A stretch of DNA of 64,000 nt, from positions 246,943,474 to 247,007,473 of the forward strand of contig CP136065.1 in assembly GCA_032622095.1 (NCBI GenBank), given 5' to 3'. This stretch comes from Siphonodentalium dalli (Eukaryota; Mollusca; Scaphopoda; Gadilida; Siphonodentaliidae). This document shows, piece by piece, positions 32,816-45,128 of the stretch (its first letter is position 1; each line of letters starts with the position of its first letter). The notes under the pieces are model-generated. The model was not told where the DNA came from, did not search any database, and was given only the letters and a program-made list of their open reading frames with translations. Position numbers and translations under genes: made by a program.

Positions 32816-32974
32816 TGAATGGGACAAATGTTTTCAACTCAAAGCTGCAAGCAAAATATTGATCATATATATATTATGTTCCAAAAGAATTATGCCATGA
32901 TCATTGCATTATATGTATGATATTCCTTCACATGCAAACAGGTACCGGTACACTATATAGGGTTTCCATAGATG

Positions 32975-33095
32975 AGGGTATCACCCCCCCCCCCCCCCCC
33001 TCCCCCCTGAATCCTGAATACCAGTTAATTTTGGGGGGTGAATCCTGAATACCAGTTAATTTTGGGGGGTGAATCCTGAATACATCTTAAGAAAT
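32975..33095. repeat. Poly-C tract and 36-bp direct repeats
   Basis: A run of about 22 C is followed by two and a half copies of gtgaatcctgaataccagtt + aattttgggg. A related, diverged set lies inverted at 47030-47122 with a G tract. Confidence 0.8.
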
Positions 33096-33368
33096 AATAT
33101 GCGACGAATGACATACAAATTGACTGTTTTAATATCAGACAGATACAAGCAGAAGTTACATAGACAAGCATAAGTTACAGACACATTATGATCCATTATA
33201 CCTGACATGATATTGGAGTTCAGTATTTGTGATACTTTAATTTGACGAGATACAATGACAGGTTAATCTATTAATGGAAGGTTATCCTTAACGGTGTGCG
33301 ATTATTTTTATGTTTCTATAGATTGACAATATAAAAACTTCCTCCTTAACCCTTTCTATACTATGAGT

Positions 33369-34510
33369 TAGGGTCCTGCGAATTGGAGTTTTTGATCAAA
33401 TCGAATATCGAATCGAATTCAGGAAATCGAATATCGAATCGAATTCAGGAAATCGAATCGAATATCGAATCGAATATCGATTCGAATCATATCTGTATGT
33501 TGTATTCTCAATTGGGCATGTTTTGTCAACGACTAGACGATTTGTGAAACGTTCCATGAACTACATGCACGAAGTTCCATCATAACTTATGTGGCGATGA
33601 ACCGTCATTTGCAATACTATTAACTTCAATTGATAATTGATTAAAACGTCCATGCGACCGTCACAACGATTAATATATAACCACTAAACGGATTATTGGA
33701 ACTAAAATCACGCAAAATTTGTACAGATTGCATGTGCATTCAAAATTGCAAATCAACATTCGGAATCACCCGTTGTTATAAACTTGAAGATGCAACAACA
33801 GTCGCAGTGTAGCCTGTTTATGTAGTGCTGGATGCTTCTTGGACATATGATTCCATAGGTGGGTCGTTGTCCCAGATGCTTGCGATTTATACACCATGTT
33901 GCATTCATCACATGTGTAAGCATGCAGCTTTATCATGTTTAAAATAAATATGAATAACGGATGACGTTTTGTCAAGACTTAGTGTTAAAGATCGCTCCGA
34001 AATTGAAAGTAAACTTCAAAAGAAAACACCGCCAAAATTCAGTTTTCGATGCCGGGAACACGTGTTGTTTAAATTCTGAGCTATATTACATAACGCAGAA
34101 TCTGAGACGGATAGACGGCGGATAACGCTAGCGGTTGATCAGTCTCATAGCTATTATAATTTACGCGCGTCGTCGGTCCATCGGCGATCTCCGAGCTTTT
34201 GGCTACCATGTTCAAAGATAGAAATCAGACGTATTTAGTTCTCCTATAGTGGTTAATTGCTGTCTATACTTATATTTAATATATATAATCGCGATGTACA
34301 ATGAGAATTATAAGGTACATATATACATCATTTTCTGTAATTAAATGGCACAAAACAGCTAAGACCGACGTGTGTACCTGCCCGTAAACAGCCTACTTTT
34401 CCATCAGTGTATATTCGAAATTTCGAGTTGGCAATTTCGAATCGAATTCGAATCGAATTTGACTTTCGAATCGAATCTCGAATCGAATATCGAATATTCG
34501 CAGGACCCTA
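33369..34510. mobile_element. Non-autonomous hAT element with 8-bp target duplication
   Basis: Terminal inverted repeats are TAGGGTCCTGCGAAT at both ends; the exact 8-bp duplication ctatgagt lies at 33361-33368 and 34511-34518. Subterminal clusters of tcgaatcgaatatcgaat occur near both ends. A minus-strand BED-type zinc finger fragment is inside (33766-33975). Eight-base duplication, short TIRs, subterminal repeats and BED together identify the hAT superfamily. No transposase catalytic region is left. Confidence 0.93.
33766..33975 (-). pseudogene. hAT transposase N-terminal BED finger fragment
   Basis: This 69-codon ORF contains YTCDECNMVYKS, then GTTTHLWNHMSKKHP. The spacing C-x2-C ... H-x3-H/H-x4-H fits a BED zinc finger, the DNA-binding module at the N-terminus of many hAT transposases. 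The C-terminal RNase-H-like domain and dimerisation region are missing. It is a relic captured in the internally deleted element. Confidence 0.7.
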
Positions 34511-34741
34511 CTATGAGTAGTTATCCCATAGGGAATGTTCATATAATAAGTTCAACAAACGACCAAAGGGTCGTTTGTTGAACTTATTATCTGAACATTT
34601 CCCTCAATACATTTGACTCAATCTTCACTTTTAATGTTTTTCGTCTGCTTATTTTACCTGAACACCCTCAAAATCAATGATAAGCTATTCCATTGTATAC
34701 TTTTATTACTGGATGTGAGAGTTAATTTAGTTGATAAAGGG

Positions 34742-34878
34742 TTAAATAAAGTCCTGGTATATCTTATTAAATTTGACAGCTCTACCACTCCGTGTACGAG
34801 AAGTTGTGGCTGCTGATGCTGCCATTCCTATCATCATGTTGTTGACAACCGCAACCGGCATGTTTTCTTCTGAGTCAT
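34742..34878 (-). CDS. gene M terminal exon
   Basis: The minus-strand acceptor is attgcatttcag|ATGACTCAG, in phase 1 with the exon before. It encodes DDSEENMPVAVVNNMMIGMA, then TTSRTRSGRAVKFNKIYQDF and I before a TAA stop. A basic TRSGR motif at the extreme C-terminus recurs in many transposon-linked proteins, though it is short and not diagnostic. The TAA stop is the last three bases of the TTAA that bounds the MITE at 33346-34745. Confidence 0.72.
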
Positions 34879-35193
34879 CTGAAATGCAATTTTGAAACAA
34901 TAAATATCACTTATGATTCACTTATATTAACTTGATTTTTAAGCTTGTCACATTATTTTTTTGTATTGGGTTTACAGGTCAGACTGAAAATGATTCACTA
35001 ATTGTATGTGTATTGTATATCATCATGTATTGTATAGTGTGTGTCTGGTTGTCTGGCACTTTTAGGATCAATTGAGCTATAATGTGTTACTGTGTTCTAC
35101 TGTGTGATGATTACCATTATTAAGATCTATTAAGTCCAATGAATGTCACATTATAAATTAACAATACCATAATGAGAATACTATAGTATGTAC

Positions 35194-35287
35194 CTTCAGG
35201 TTGTTCATCTTCCCTGTCTCCAAAGTCGCAACACTCGTCCAATATCCTGTCGTACGCCTCCTGGTTTATTTCCAAACTATTACCATC
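35194..35287 (-). CDS. gene M exon 6 (phase 0-1)
   Basis: The acceptor is ctctttaacag|GATGGT and the donor CCTGAAG|gtacat on the minus strand; 94 bp. It encodes DGNSLEINQEAYDRILDECC followed by DFGDREDEQPE, which is acidic. Phases agree with both neighbouring exons. Intron 35288-35990 has no other feature I can support. Confidence 0.75.
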
Positions 35288-35990
35288 CTGTTAAAGAGTT
35301 TAATATGTTTGATCAAATGACATTCATAGACAAATATAGAAAGAGCAAATGAGGAAACGTGAGTCATTTTACCTAAACATTCGACCATCTCTGTTCAACA
35401 ATAATCGGATTACGATACAATAAGACAAGACATGTTACAGAAACAAAATGAGAAATTTATGTTTTTTAATAATATCTGTATGCCCTATTTCAATATATGT
35501 CTTCATTGATAATGATCTATAATGTATGAAGACCAAATAAATTTCATTGGCTAAAATCACAATTGTAATCATCTATATATATACTTTATAAAATCACATG
35601 ACAATTGGTCTGAATTGACGTTCGGTTAAAGGTTTACGTTAAGGAACTTTGTGTTGTTTTACAGCGGTTTGTATTATAAGACTATAATTGTGGTTTATTG
35701 CCGAATATTTCCAATGTGAGCTGATGTGAGATGTTATCATAATTAAGCGTGTTGTAAATAAGATATCATGACATATAAATATTTGTAGGCATGCACAACA
35801 CCAGCATAAGACCAAGTTGGTGTCCAGGTAGTGTAGGTGACAAGATTTCCCATAGCATTATTGGAGTACATGTGCTCACGCCTGACAGGCTCAATCGGAT
35901 ATATATGACATCCACATATAATGTATATTGTCAGTCATGGACATCCCAGGGAACCTGGACAATTTACTGACAAACTAATATTATACTTAC

Positions 35991-38900
35991 AAAGGCTTTA
36001 TCTCCTTCCATTGGCAGCTCACCCAATTCAAGTAGTGACGTCTCATTCACAGTTACATTGTCACCATCATCGTGCACAAACTTCAAACAGTCAGCTGGGG
36101 TATTGGTGAGCAGCATGCAATCATACACAGCTTCATCTGAGTGATTTATACAAATAACTTTCACGATGGAGAAAGGTTGGGCGAATGTTTTGACGGCAAA
36201 CAAACAACCAACATATCGGCAATCGTTCATTCTGTCATGGTTAGTAGCTACTATTTCCTCATGAACGTCAGTGTCCACAACAGCATGCAAGTCTTTGATG
36301 TTTAATGGCTCAATTTGTGGTTCTTGATAGTTTGTGTAGATGTTGAGAGGTAAAGTCCCTGGCTTATCCTTTGAGTAGATACTCCGGACTGTTGATTGTT
36401 TCACTTTTTGACCATGATCCCGTCTCCACTTTCTCATCAAATTTTTCTCTTGTTGTGAAAGGTGAACGGAGATTGGGAGTGTCATTTCTCCTGATAATTT
36501 GAAAGTTTGGAACCCTTCTGGAACATCATAATAAGATTTCTTGTGTGTAAAATAATTAAAGGCGCACGGGCTTAAGACGTTTGATGGTTTCTTGGAGTAA
36601 GTCCGGAAATAAACGACTGACTTCATAACAGTCCGGCATTGGGTTTTTCGATCTCAGCATCGAAAACAGATGCTCACAGACAAGAGTAAGAAGGGAAAAA
36701 GGGTCAATGGTGTAGTCAGGACTAAACTCCTGGAAAAAGTTTGACAATTGTGTCATGGATCATATGGACACTTCTGATAGTCTTTGTTGCTGGAGTACCA
36801 TCCGGTCCTTGTGTGATTGCAGAAACTTGACCATCCGTTTGTACACCAACAACCATATTATCCAGAATTGAAGCAACCATCTGAATATTACTTCCAACTT
36901 CTTCCATTGACAGCAGGGGTTTACAGTCACTTGATAAATGAACTCCGAATGAGTAGTCTAAGAGATATAAGGCTTTCAGGTATGCATCTAACCCTGTTGT
37001 GTCAAGAGTAACCAACTTAACTTGTCCGACAGCAGCATCACACACTATGAGAGTTCCCTTGTAATCAAAAGCCATTGCTGATGGTTGAATGAAGCCAGTC
37101 TGCAATCCGTGACAGGATTTTTTCGAAACCATTCCACAGACTTGCTGAAATCTTGTTTCACCAGTATAAACAATCCCGGATTCGCTATCAGAATACGCAA
37201 GGGTCTGTCCATGACATGCTAATGATAGAACTATGTTTTCATCAGTGTTGTTCAGAAGAATATCCATTTCCCCAGACTGGTTGTCAATTCTGATGAGACC
37301 ACCAGTGCTCCCAGCAGCAGCACACCAGATAAACTCACCATTGCAGCAAATGGAAGTTAGAAACTGGTCAACATTTGTTGCGAATTTTCTGATTAACTGG
37401 CCTGAGATAGAAACTCCATTGCACACAACTGACAGCACATAAATCTCACTTGAAGTAGCATCAGAAACAACCAAATTGGATTTGGAGCTGGGATCACTGC
37501 ACAATAGTCCAGGAAATGTCACAATATTTGAGAAGTCAACTCGATACTTTCGGTATTGTGATTTACCACATAGTATTGGTTTCGGAACATCAATTTGTTT
37601 TCTTTGAAGAACATCTTTGAGACTTTTCTGCAATATCGATTTTTTAGCTGATTTCAGAATACTGGACAAACTGTTGTGTCTGTTCAATTCATCTTTCAAT
37701 TCCTTGACAGTCATACTTTCTATGTGTAACATATTTCCTCCACTGATATCGAATGCAGTAAGCTGTTTCTCCTTTGGTTCTGTAATGAATAGTAAGCCCA
37801 TCTTAATATATGACAATCCAACTGGATGATGTAAACTTGAATCAACCAAAGTAAGGTCAGCTGGATAATGAAGTCTCATGAAAAACACTTTTCCAATCGA
37901 ATCAAGTAGAAAGTATTTTCCTGGTTCCATTTGGGACAGAGCACACGGTTGTTTGATGACACCCGGACGATTGCTTTCCCAGAGTCTATATATCTCCGGA
38001 ACAATGATTTGGCTGATGGTTTTGTATTTCTTTAGAATATTCCTAACCTTTTCAAGGCATGATTGAACATCCATACGATCCTTCTGTCGCACAGAATCTA
38101 ATGAAATTAATTTCCGCAAAATTTCATCCTGGAGCCTCGCCGTTCTCAGAAATGCCATATTGATCCTTGAGTTCTCACAGACAAGCCACCAGTTCCCAAA
38201 AGATCCTTTTAGTCGTTTGGCTGTATGAACTGCTTCTGGAATTGGCAGTATTAGACAACATTGCTGAAGAATTAGTTCCATCGATTTCTTGTTTTTTTCC
38301 TCACAGTCAGCAGAAAATGCTACAACCATTATTCTGATGCACTTCTCATTTTTGTCACAACACTGTTGACATGCTTTGAGTGATCCTAGTGTATCTTCCA
38401 TCGGTTGCTGATTTAAACAAGGACTTTGAGCCAAAATGTTATTGGATACTGTAGTATCATCCAGACAGTTGAGGCATGTCTCAATAATAGATTTCTGTTC
38501 CAATACTTTTTTGGCCATGTCATCTCCGGTTCCTTGTCGGGAATTGTAGTTCATGCCAACCGGGAGCGATACCTTTCCGTCCAGACTGGTTAAGATTATA
38601 CTTTCTACCTCTGTAATGAAAGAATCCTTCATGGCTCTGTAGTCAGGTTCTTCATTCCTCATCACATAATCCAATGTTATCTCTTCTGTTGTACCCAACA
38701 GTTTACCTTGTCTTGCATCGAAAACAAGTCCAGGTGTAATGGCCATTCCATCCATTGCCATTGAGAAAGGATATATTGTTTCACTATTGGTATCAATGAA
38801 TGGCTGGACAGATCTGTTTTGATTTGAATAGCTGATGCACGAATGCAGAAAGGGTTTTATAATTCCACTTTCTGTTGTGTATCCCATAGCATGTCTCTTT

Positions 38901-39218
38901 TTCAATGTGCTTGATGGTAGAGGAATGTTGTAGTTTTTCCAATCAAATGATTTCGATGTTGATTGACCTTGTCGAAGTTGTCCTGGACCGCGGAGTAAAT
39001 TCATTACTTTTGCCTCACCATGAAAGTCTAGCGTATTACAAAAGGAAACAACTGACGTATCCCACTTGAAATGTCCAGTAGCAGATTGATTACCACACAA
39101 ATTTGCATATTCCACACCGTTCTTCACAACTTTATAAAAGATGTGATCCCGTGATAGGCTCCCACTTGATAACTCTCTTTGCAGATTGATAACTAGGGGG
39201 TCCAATTCCTCGAAATAT
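35991..39218 (-). pseudogene. gene M main exon, ~1075 codons with two frameshifts
   Basis: The minus-strand acceptor is tttttttttatag|ATATTTCG and the donor AAGCCTTT|gtaagt. Reading is open from 39218 to about 36740, then moves one base (LFP to QEFSPDY) and again near 36570 (TIKRL to SPCAFNYF). Each shift is one extra base or two missing. The exon length minus two bases is exactly in phase with its neighbours, so the ancestral exon was a single ORF. About residues 430-790 look like NHL-type propeller repeats (HPVGLSYIKMGLLFITEPKE; SAMAFDYKGTLIVCDAAVGQ). The distal part (FSLLTLVCEHLFSMLRSKNP) is helical. From memory it resembles a family of large uncharacterised proteins found in many copies in invertebrate genomes; function unknown. 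Two indels mean either a pseudogene or consensus errors. Confidence 0.8.
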
Positions 39219-40039
39219 CTATAAAAAAAAAATTGAACAAAAGTGTCAGTGACACTGTAACTCAAATTGATTGATCTAGTTCAGTGAAAGCCAGCAAATG
39301 CACACAGGTTTAAAAGTAATGCAAAGAGAACAAAATGGCCATAGATTTCGAAAATATTTATAATAAATTATATTATTAAGGCGATATACCATTCCCTCAA
39401 CATAGTCAAGACGGGTATTTTAGAACCATTTAATGTTACTTTCTGGCGTATTTAGTGGTTGTGTCATATATCAAAATAACCGTATGGGAGTCAGGACTGA
39501 CAATAATGAGTGTTGTCTAATTAGACCCCTCATTTGCGTCAAAATGCGATGCATGATATGCATGTACAATTATGGGCATTCGTACGACGTACACAACTAT
39601 CTTGAGTATAGCACCACACTGAATGTGGATTATAGTTGCAATAACATCTTGCTACAATACTTGATAATTTGCTTCCTTGGTGGCGCAAGGATGAGAGAGT
39701 ATTCCGAACACTCATTTCATAAATTAGCATTTGTTTTTTTCTGTCGTTTGGGATGGACGTCAAAACTATGAAGCAGTGTAGCAAGATGCCTGAGAGAGTA
39801 GACAGGGCATGGTTTGTTTCAAACATGTGCTCACTAGTTGAGTTCTTGTACGAATGCGAACATTGGTAGCGTTTTATGTTCCCCATGTTTTGTGGAAATG
39901 ACGCGCCATATAAGCTAACGCGTTATAATACCATATTCCTGACGTGCATACGGTCATTTTGATATATGACACGACCAGTAACTATGCCACAAAGTGAAAA
40001 GTCAAGATTAGAAGATACCCGTCTTTACTATATCGACTT

Positions 40040-40497
40040 ACTGGTATCGCACATTAATGTCAATGAGGATTGTGGAGTGTGCTGAAGTATTTAGTAATGT
40101 CAAGAATAGAATAAAGTATGGCTTGATCAGACTCAATGGCGCTTTATTATAAAAATTCTGAGTCAAATGGAATTACAACTCTGATAAGCTGAGACACTTT
40201 CATACCAAATTTGGTTTGAATCCGATAACCCAAACTAAAGTTGTCATCCGAAAACGACAAAATTCCAAGTCGCACAGGAAGCATAACTCTGTTAAAACCA
40301 TCGGACCGAACCCATATTCGAAACTGATGTGTAATATAAGCTGAGAAACTCACATACCAAATTTGGTTCCTATCCGATATCCCAAAGTAAATTTATCAAC
40401 CAAAACAAAAGTATGACAGACGGACATGCAGACAGACGGACGCATGTTAGCATGTTGGTGTGTATCCCCCAATTTCTCCAAAAGTGGGGGTATAATG
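40040..40497. mobile_element. Interspersed repeat ending in aaaagtgggggtata
   Basis: It contains degenerate internal copies ('ataccaaatttggtttgaat', 'ataccaaatttggttcctat'), a cagacggacgg tract and the terminal ccaaaagtgggggtata, like the element at 15649. It lies in an intron of gene M. The rest of that intron (39219-40946) shows nothing else. Confidence 0.65.
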
Positions 40498-40946
40498 ACG
40501 ACTAAACATGTTTAAGTTTGCTTAAATAGTAGAGGCAGTCTCCAGTCATAACAACATGTGGAATCCAAGTAGAACGATCAGCTTATATTCCTGTGTGCAT
40601 AGCAGAATAGTATGTGAACTGATTGGGTCCACCGCTGCCATAGTTAAACATATTTATTTACACACATACATGACCATACATATATAAATATAAATAGATA
40701 TATAAATTATACAATGCCATTCAATGTAATAATCCGCAATGGTTCCTCTGGTGTTCCAAAGTTGTTTTTTTTTGGTCATCTGCCCAATCGATACTTAGTA
40801 TGTCTAACCATTTCAATTGTATTTTCTATCTGGAAATCCCAGTCTCAGTTTACTCTGGTGTCCCCATGTTATTATTCCTGAGATAACTGGTCACTACTAA
40901 TTGAACTTGCGTAACCCTTAATAATACCTACTCTATAGTCCTGTAC

Positions 40947-41234
40947 TGATCCTCAATTGGATCTTCATCGTCGGCCATATCCACCAATTCTATTACGGGA
41001 TCCTCGTCGCTGACAATATCATTTCCGCCATCAGATTCATTGACATCCTCAAAGTTCCCAGAGTAGATCGAGTAGGCAGGAGGATATGGATTTGTAGAAC
41101 TACTTTCATTTTCAGGAATATTTTCAGGTTCAATGTACTGACTGGGCTCAATGTCCGTGTCAATGTAAGCTGGTTCACTGTCGTGATAAGCTGACTCGGT
41201 GTCGGTGTAAGCAGGCTCAGCATCAACCCATTCC
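40947..41234 (-). CDS. gene M exon 4, acidic linker (phase 2-2)
   Basis: The acceptor is cctatcaccag|GGAATGG and the donor GAGGATCA|gtacag; 288 bp. Strongly acidic, with imperfect repeats of the type EPAYTDTESAYHDSEPAYID, then DIVSDEDPVIELVDMADDED. An in-frame TAG follows shortly after, so splicing at CA|gtacag is needed to reach the main exon; the phase fits exactly. Probably an unstructured linker or activation-like region. Confidence 0.78.
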
Positions 41235-42650
41235 CTGGTGATAGGAAACCAAGTGTTATTTCTAATGTTTAATTGAACAAAAGTTACTTATAAACTCCAA
41301 ACAGATATGAAAAACATGTGCATCTGGAAACAGGTAATGGAGTGAATAACAAATATATAGTGGACGATATATAGTGGACAATATAAAATATTATTTGAAA
41401 AGAGGAAAAATAATAAACTTTGAACCAAACGTAATGTAACAAAAACATAATGACTAGATATGTGACTTATCAGTGGATTCAAACATGACATCTATCCAAT
41501 TCACATTTATACATGTTATCAGTTGAACACAATACTTGGGCCCTGAAAATCTGTTTGTGGCTCAAATTGAATTTGTTTCCATGTTTGAGCTTAGTATATC
41601 TTCTCCAGATAGACAATCCATTGCAACTGAGTGCTTGGATAAGACCAGACTACGCTAATTTGCTAATTCTTCATTGTACCTCATGAATCGAAGAATCGTG
41701 ACAATTTCGAATTAAATAATCGAAGCTCCACAGGGCCCTACCAAAATACTGACACAATATAATGTTTCTCTATTAATAACTTGATCATGCATTATTATGA
41801 CATATGAAATATGTGATTTATGGAGTAAAATATGCAGCATGTGTAGCGGGTGCCCATATAATGTGATGACGGATTCAATTGTGAATTCCAAGCGGCTGCT
41901 GAAAGCAGATGGGAACGTTATAGTATATTCTTAATTAAGTAGTGAATTAATCATTCTTACATTTTAATGAGGTATGAATACACTTGGGTCTGAAAACTCA
42001 TTTTTCCAGGCACAATCAAAATCAAAGAAACAAATCATTTTCTATATCTACACACCTAACAATCAAATAATTTGACAAGGATTACTTCAATATAGCTGTG
42101 TCTACAGTCACTTTTTATAACCCGGGTTAAGATAACACTGTAAGTTTGTAACGCTATTAACCGGTGTTAAAATTGTCGTAGTGTCTTCATTTACTTTTTT
42201 ATAAACCGGGATAATAAATCATTGGAAGGACGTGACGTCACGTGCAGGCAAATTAAAATTCGCGCGTAAACACTGCATCATTCAATCGGTCATTGTGATC
42301 ACACAAATGAATAAAACAATACCAAGATTCAACTATTGTAATAAACCTGGTGTCTTACGAAAACACTCGTCCAAATAAAATACTCGAAATTTACGGAAAC
42401 ACACGACACGCGAGATGCCAACTAATTTTGTTCCTATTGTATTAGCGATAACAAAATAATCTGACGTTTAGAGTACAGACCACACTTTAAAATGTCCGAT
42501 TTGATTTTATGCAGATATTTCAGTATTTCATATGACACTAGTAAATTCAAATACCAAATAAAAGTTGTGTATCGCTTAAAATAGCTCATCAGCGGTTCCA
42601 TGTTTTTAAATTTCCTCGTCAGGCTGGGTTAGCATTCAGGTTCGTTCTTG

Positions 42651-43033
42651 TTAAAGGTACTCAATCCGATTAAGCACCCCTAAGTTACTATTTCTTTGGC
42701 TTCAGGGGTAAAAAATATTTGATTCGAGTCGAGGAACCCATCCATCAAAGCGCAGAGTTTTTAGATATTGATTTTTGAAGTTTGTAATAACACTTATTCA
42801 AACAGACGAAGATGGATAACTCTAAAATCAGGTGTATTAGTAACGCAATTTTGACTGAGACCATCCTTTTGACGGCGTGTTTCTGGGCCAGAAACAATAA
42901 AAATAACAAAACTTCAAAAAATGATATCTGATCACTCTGAGCGTTGATAGGTAGGTTCCTCGACTCGAATCAATTATTTTTTAACCAAAGAAATAGTAAT
43001 TTATGAGGGCCTGATTGGATTGAGTACCTTTAA
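42651..43033. mobile_element. TTAA-flanked foldback MITE, AGGTACTCAATCCG ends, copy 2
   Basis: TTAA|AGGTACTCAATCCGA ... TTGGATTGAGTACCT|TTAA with inverted arms of about 130 bp. It lies in the gene M intron 41235-43244, which otherwise shows no feature. Confidence 0.85.
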
Positions 43034-43244
43034 TATTTATACGTGACAGGGGATATTTTATCAAACTTTATAATTCCAATTCCTGTGTATAGGTGTGTAA
43101 ATACTGTTTCTTGTAAAGTGTAACAGGCCATGATTCAAATCCCACAGAAAAAACACTTTGAGATAAAATCGACATCTATGATTGCATAACTTGACTCATT
43201 TAAAATAAAAATATAACAAACGAAAATTAAAGGAAGAAAATTAC

Positions 43245-43434
43245 ATTTCTTCTGGACTGTCTCTAACTTCAACCTCAGAATCCGGATTTTTCGAACAGGA
43301 TGCTGCTGGAGTAACTGAGCCACGACTGGCTTGTGTAGATGTTGTGTACGCATCGTCTGCTTTCTTGAATGCTGCCAGAAGGCTCTGCTGGCATAGGTTG
43401 TTTCGATTTCCATAAACGCATTTTTTCAAATGCC
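43245..43434 (-). CDS. gene M exon 3, second half of a zinc finger (phase 1-2)
   Basis: The acceptor is cttatttcttag|GGCATTTG and the donor GAAGAAAT|gtaatt; 190 bp. The split codon makes an arginine, joining ...KNC to RHLKKCVYGNRNN. A Ser/Thr-rich tail follows (YTTSTQASRGSVTPAASC). HLKKC supplies the H-x3-C of a finger whose C-x-C lies in the preceding exon. Confidence 0.78.
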
Positions 43435-43488
43435 CTAAGAAATAAGAAGTTATATACATTATATAGTGACATTGACATATATGCTATA

Positions 43489-43695
43489 TGTCAAGAGTGA
43501 TGTCCAAACAAGGTGACTCATACATGTACTTAGGGCTCTATCAAGATATGTGTTAAGGATATCAAGCCTTTCAAAATTAGCTCAGGTGTGTCAAGAGTGA
43601 TGTCCAAATTTCAACAGGTGACTCATACATGTACTTAGGGCTCTATCAAGATATGTGTTAAGGATCCCAAGCCTTTCAAAATTAGCTCAGGTGTT
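43489..43695. repeat. ~100-bp tandem duplication in an intron
   Basis: Two adjacent copies of tcaagagtgatgtccaaa ... ttcaaaattagctcaggtgt, differing by a short insertion and a few bases. Confidence 0.9.
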
Positions 43696-43739
43696 TATAT
43701 GTATACATATAGCTTAGTGAGCTAAAATATCAAATTTAT

Positions 43740-44060
43740 GAGTTGGTGGGTATTATTATTGTTAAAAAAGGTCAGCCGACCACAGTTTCCCCGAAAATGT
43801 GGCAAGTCGATGGCGCTTTGTTAGAGAAATTAACAAAGTCGAAAAGGGTTAATAATTCCGTCAAAAAAACAAATCTGTCATCTATATACATGTTGCACAT
43901 CTCCAATATATGGGTAACAATATTCTGAAGTTTCAAGTTGCTGCGATCAAAACTGTAGGAGGTGTTGATTACACCATGAAGGTAACCAAAAGTGTGACGA
44001 ACGGACGTACACACAACGGACGGACGGACGCCCCATCATCTGAACGGACGAATGGACCCC
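43740..44060. mobile_element. Interspersed repeat with cggacggacgg tract
   Basis: gtgggtattattattgttaa at the start and gaacggacgtacacacaacg plus gacggacg near the end suggest the same broad class as 15649 and 40040. The limits are uncertain. Confidence 0.4.
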
Positions 44061-44257
44061 ATTGCTATAGTCCAAAAAAACAAACAGATTTATTTCTTAC
44101 CGCTCTTCATTCTTCAACCCCTTTACGAGATGTTTATCATTTGAAGCTTTTTATGTGAAAACGAGACAATTTATTATCAATATGCTGTCTATAAGAGTTC
44201 CTGTATAATGCATGGCTACATCCACTCCAGATTGTACCCTGCATGTAAAATACTTAC

Positions 44258-44380
44258 TGCAGTTCTTTATATAAGACGACTTGCAAGCTTTCGCCAGTGG
44301 CAACTGCAAGGTAATGCCGCAGCGACATTTTACCTCCACTTCTGACAATACAGTCAAATTAGCCTTTAACTCAAGGATGT
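44258..44380 (-). CDS. gene M exon 2, first half of a zinc finger (phase 1-1)
   Basis: The acceptor is attgttttgttgcag|ACATCC and the donor AACTGCA|gtaagt; 123 bp. It encodes DILELKANLTVLSEVEVKCR, CGITLQLPLAKACKSSYIKN and C. The CRC motif (C-x-C) pairs with HLKKC of the next exon, about 28 residues on, as a CCHC-like finger with a long loop. This is by pattern only. Confidence 0.78.
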
Positions 44381-44909
44381 CTGCAACAAAACAATAATAA
44401 TTCCACTATAGCAATGAATGGGTTTATAAAATGCAATGTTCCGCCTCCAACCAATATATTGCGATTCTGATTGGTCGAAGAGACGTGTTAAAAAACTGTT
44501 TTTCTTACATACACTGGTATACACATCTCTTTAGCCTGAAAATATTTCTTATATCATTTACGTAACGCAATATAATTTATGGAATCGGAGACATTCGTCT
44601 TGATTTCCCAGTTCATTCATTTTTGATTAATTGATGGTTTATTAACATTCAAATTTAATAATAGTGATCATCATCAAGCTGTCTGTATAGCATATACATT
44701 TAATATTCTGGTCTATTGATGACAAAATGGTCTGGTGTCCACGGCTTGAAGCTTATATTTAATCTCGACTCTTTGCATCTTGGTTGAATATAGGCTTCAA
44801 GTCGTAGACATGAGACATCCTGTCAATAGCCCATAATAACTTAATTAATAGGTCATACAAGACTATTAATGTATTTCATATTGGCTACATGTTATAAACC
44901 TTCACCAAC

Positions 44910-45128
44910 CTTTCTTGAATTTTTCAAATTTTGTATTTTGCTCTTCGGTCCTGACAACAGCCTCGTTGTTCTTCATCTTTTTTCCCATTTCAATTCGATC
45001 TATGGTAGCTACTGATAACCCCCTGCGACGCTTAGGCGTAGTCTTTTTTGTATTTATCATTTCTGTATCTTCATCCGTTCTCTTCAAAATGGAATTTGAG
45101 CAGAACTTTGAGATCTCAAAGATGTGAA
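44910..45128 (-). CDS. gene M most upstream exon seen
   Basis: The donor is TTCAAGAAAG|gttggt, in phase 1 with exon 2. The 5' limit is unsure: ttattcaacag|TTCACA is a fair acceptor at 45128, but an in-frame ATG at 45144 (MHYSTVHIFEIS) and a later one (MINTKKTTPKRRRG) are possible starts. KKTTPKRRR looks like a nuclear localisation signal, in keeping with the following zinc finger. Confidence 0.65.

Larger units (their letters stand above)
33346..34745. mobile_element. TTAA-flanked MITE of the CCCTTTCTATACT family, split by a hAT element
   Basis: TTAA (33346-33349) then CCCTTTCTATACTATGAG; after the nested element it resumes ctatgagtagttatccc, with the inverted pair agttcaacaaacgacc / gggtcgtttgttgaact, and ends gttgataaaggg|TTAA (34742-34745). 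The same centre occurs in the element at 6640. Confidence 0.75.

Noticed and set aside
35964-36626. A separate gene starting at the ATG of 36626
   Set aside because: The first ~17 codons are out of frame with the real protein. It is the tail of the gene M main exon after the second frameshift.
43910-44158. 82-codon plus-strand ORF
   Set aside because: Runs through the cggacggacgg tract of an interspersed repeat and has no other support.
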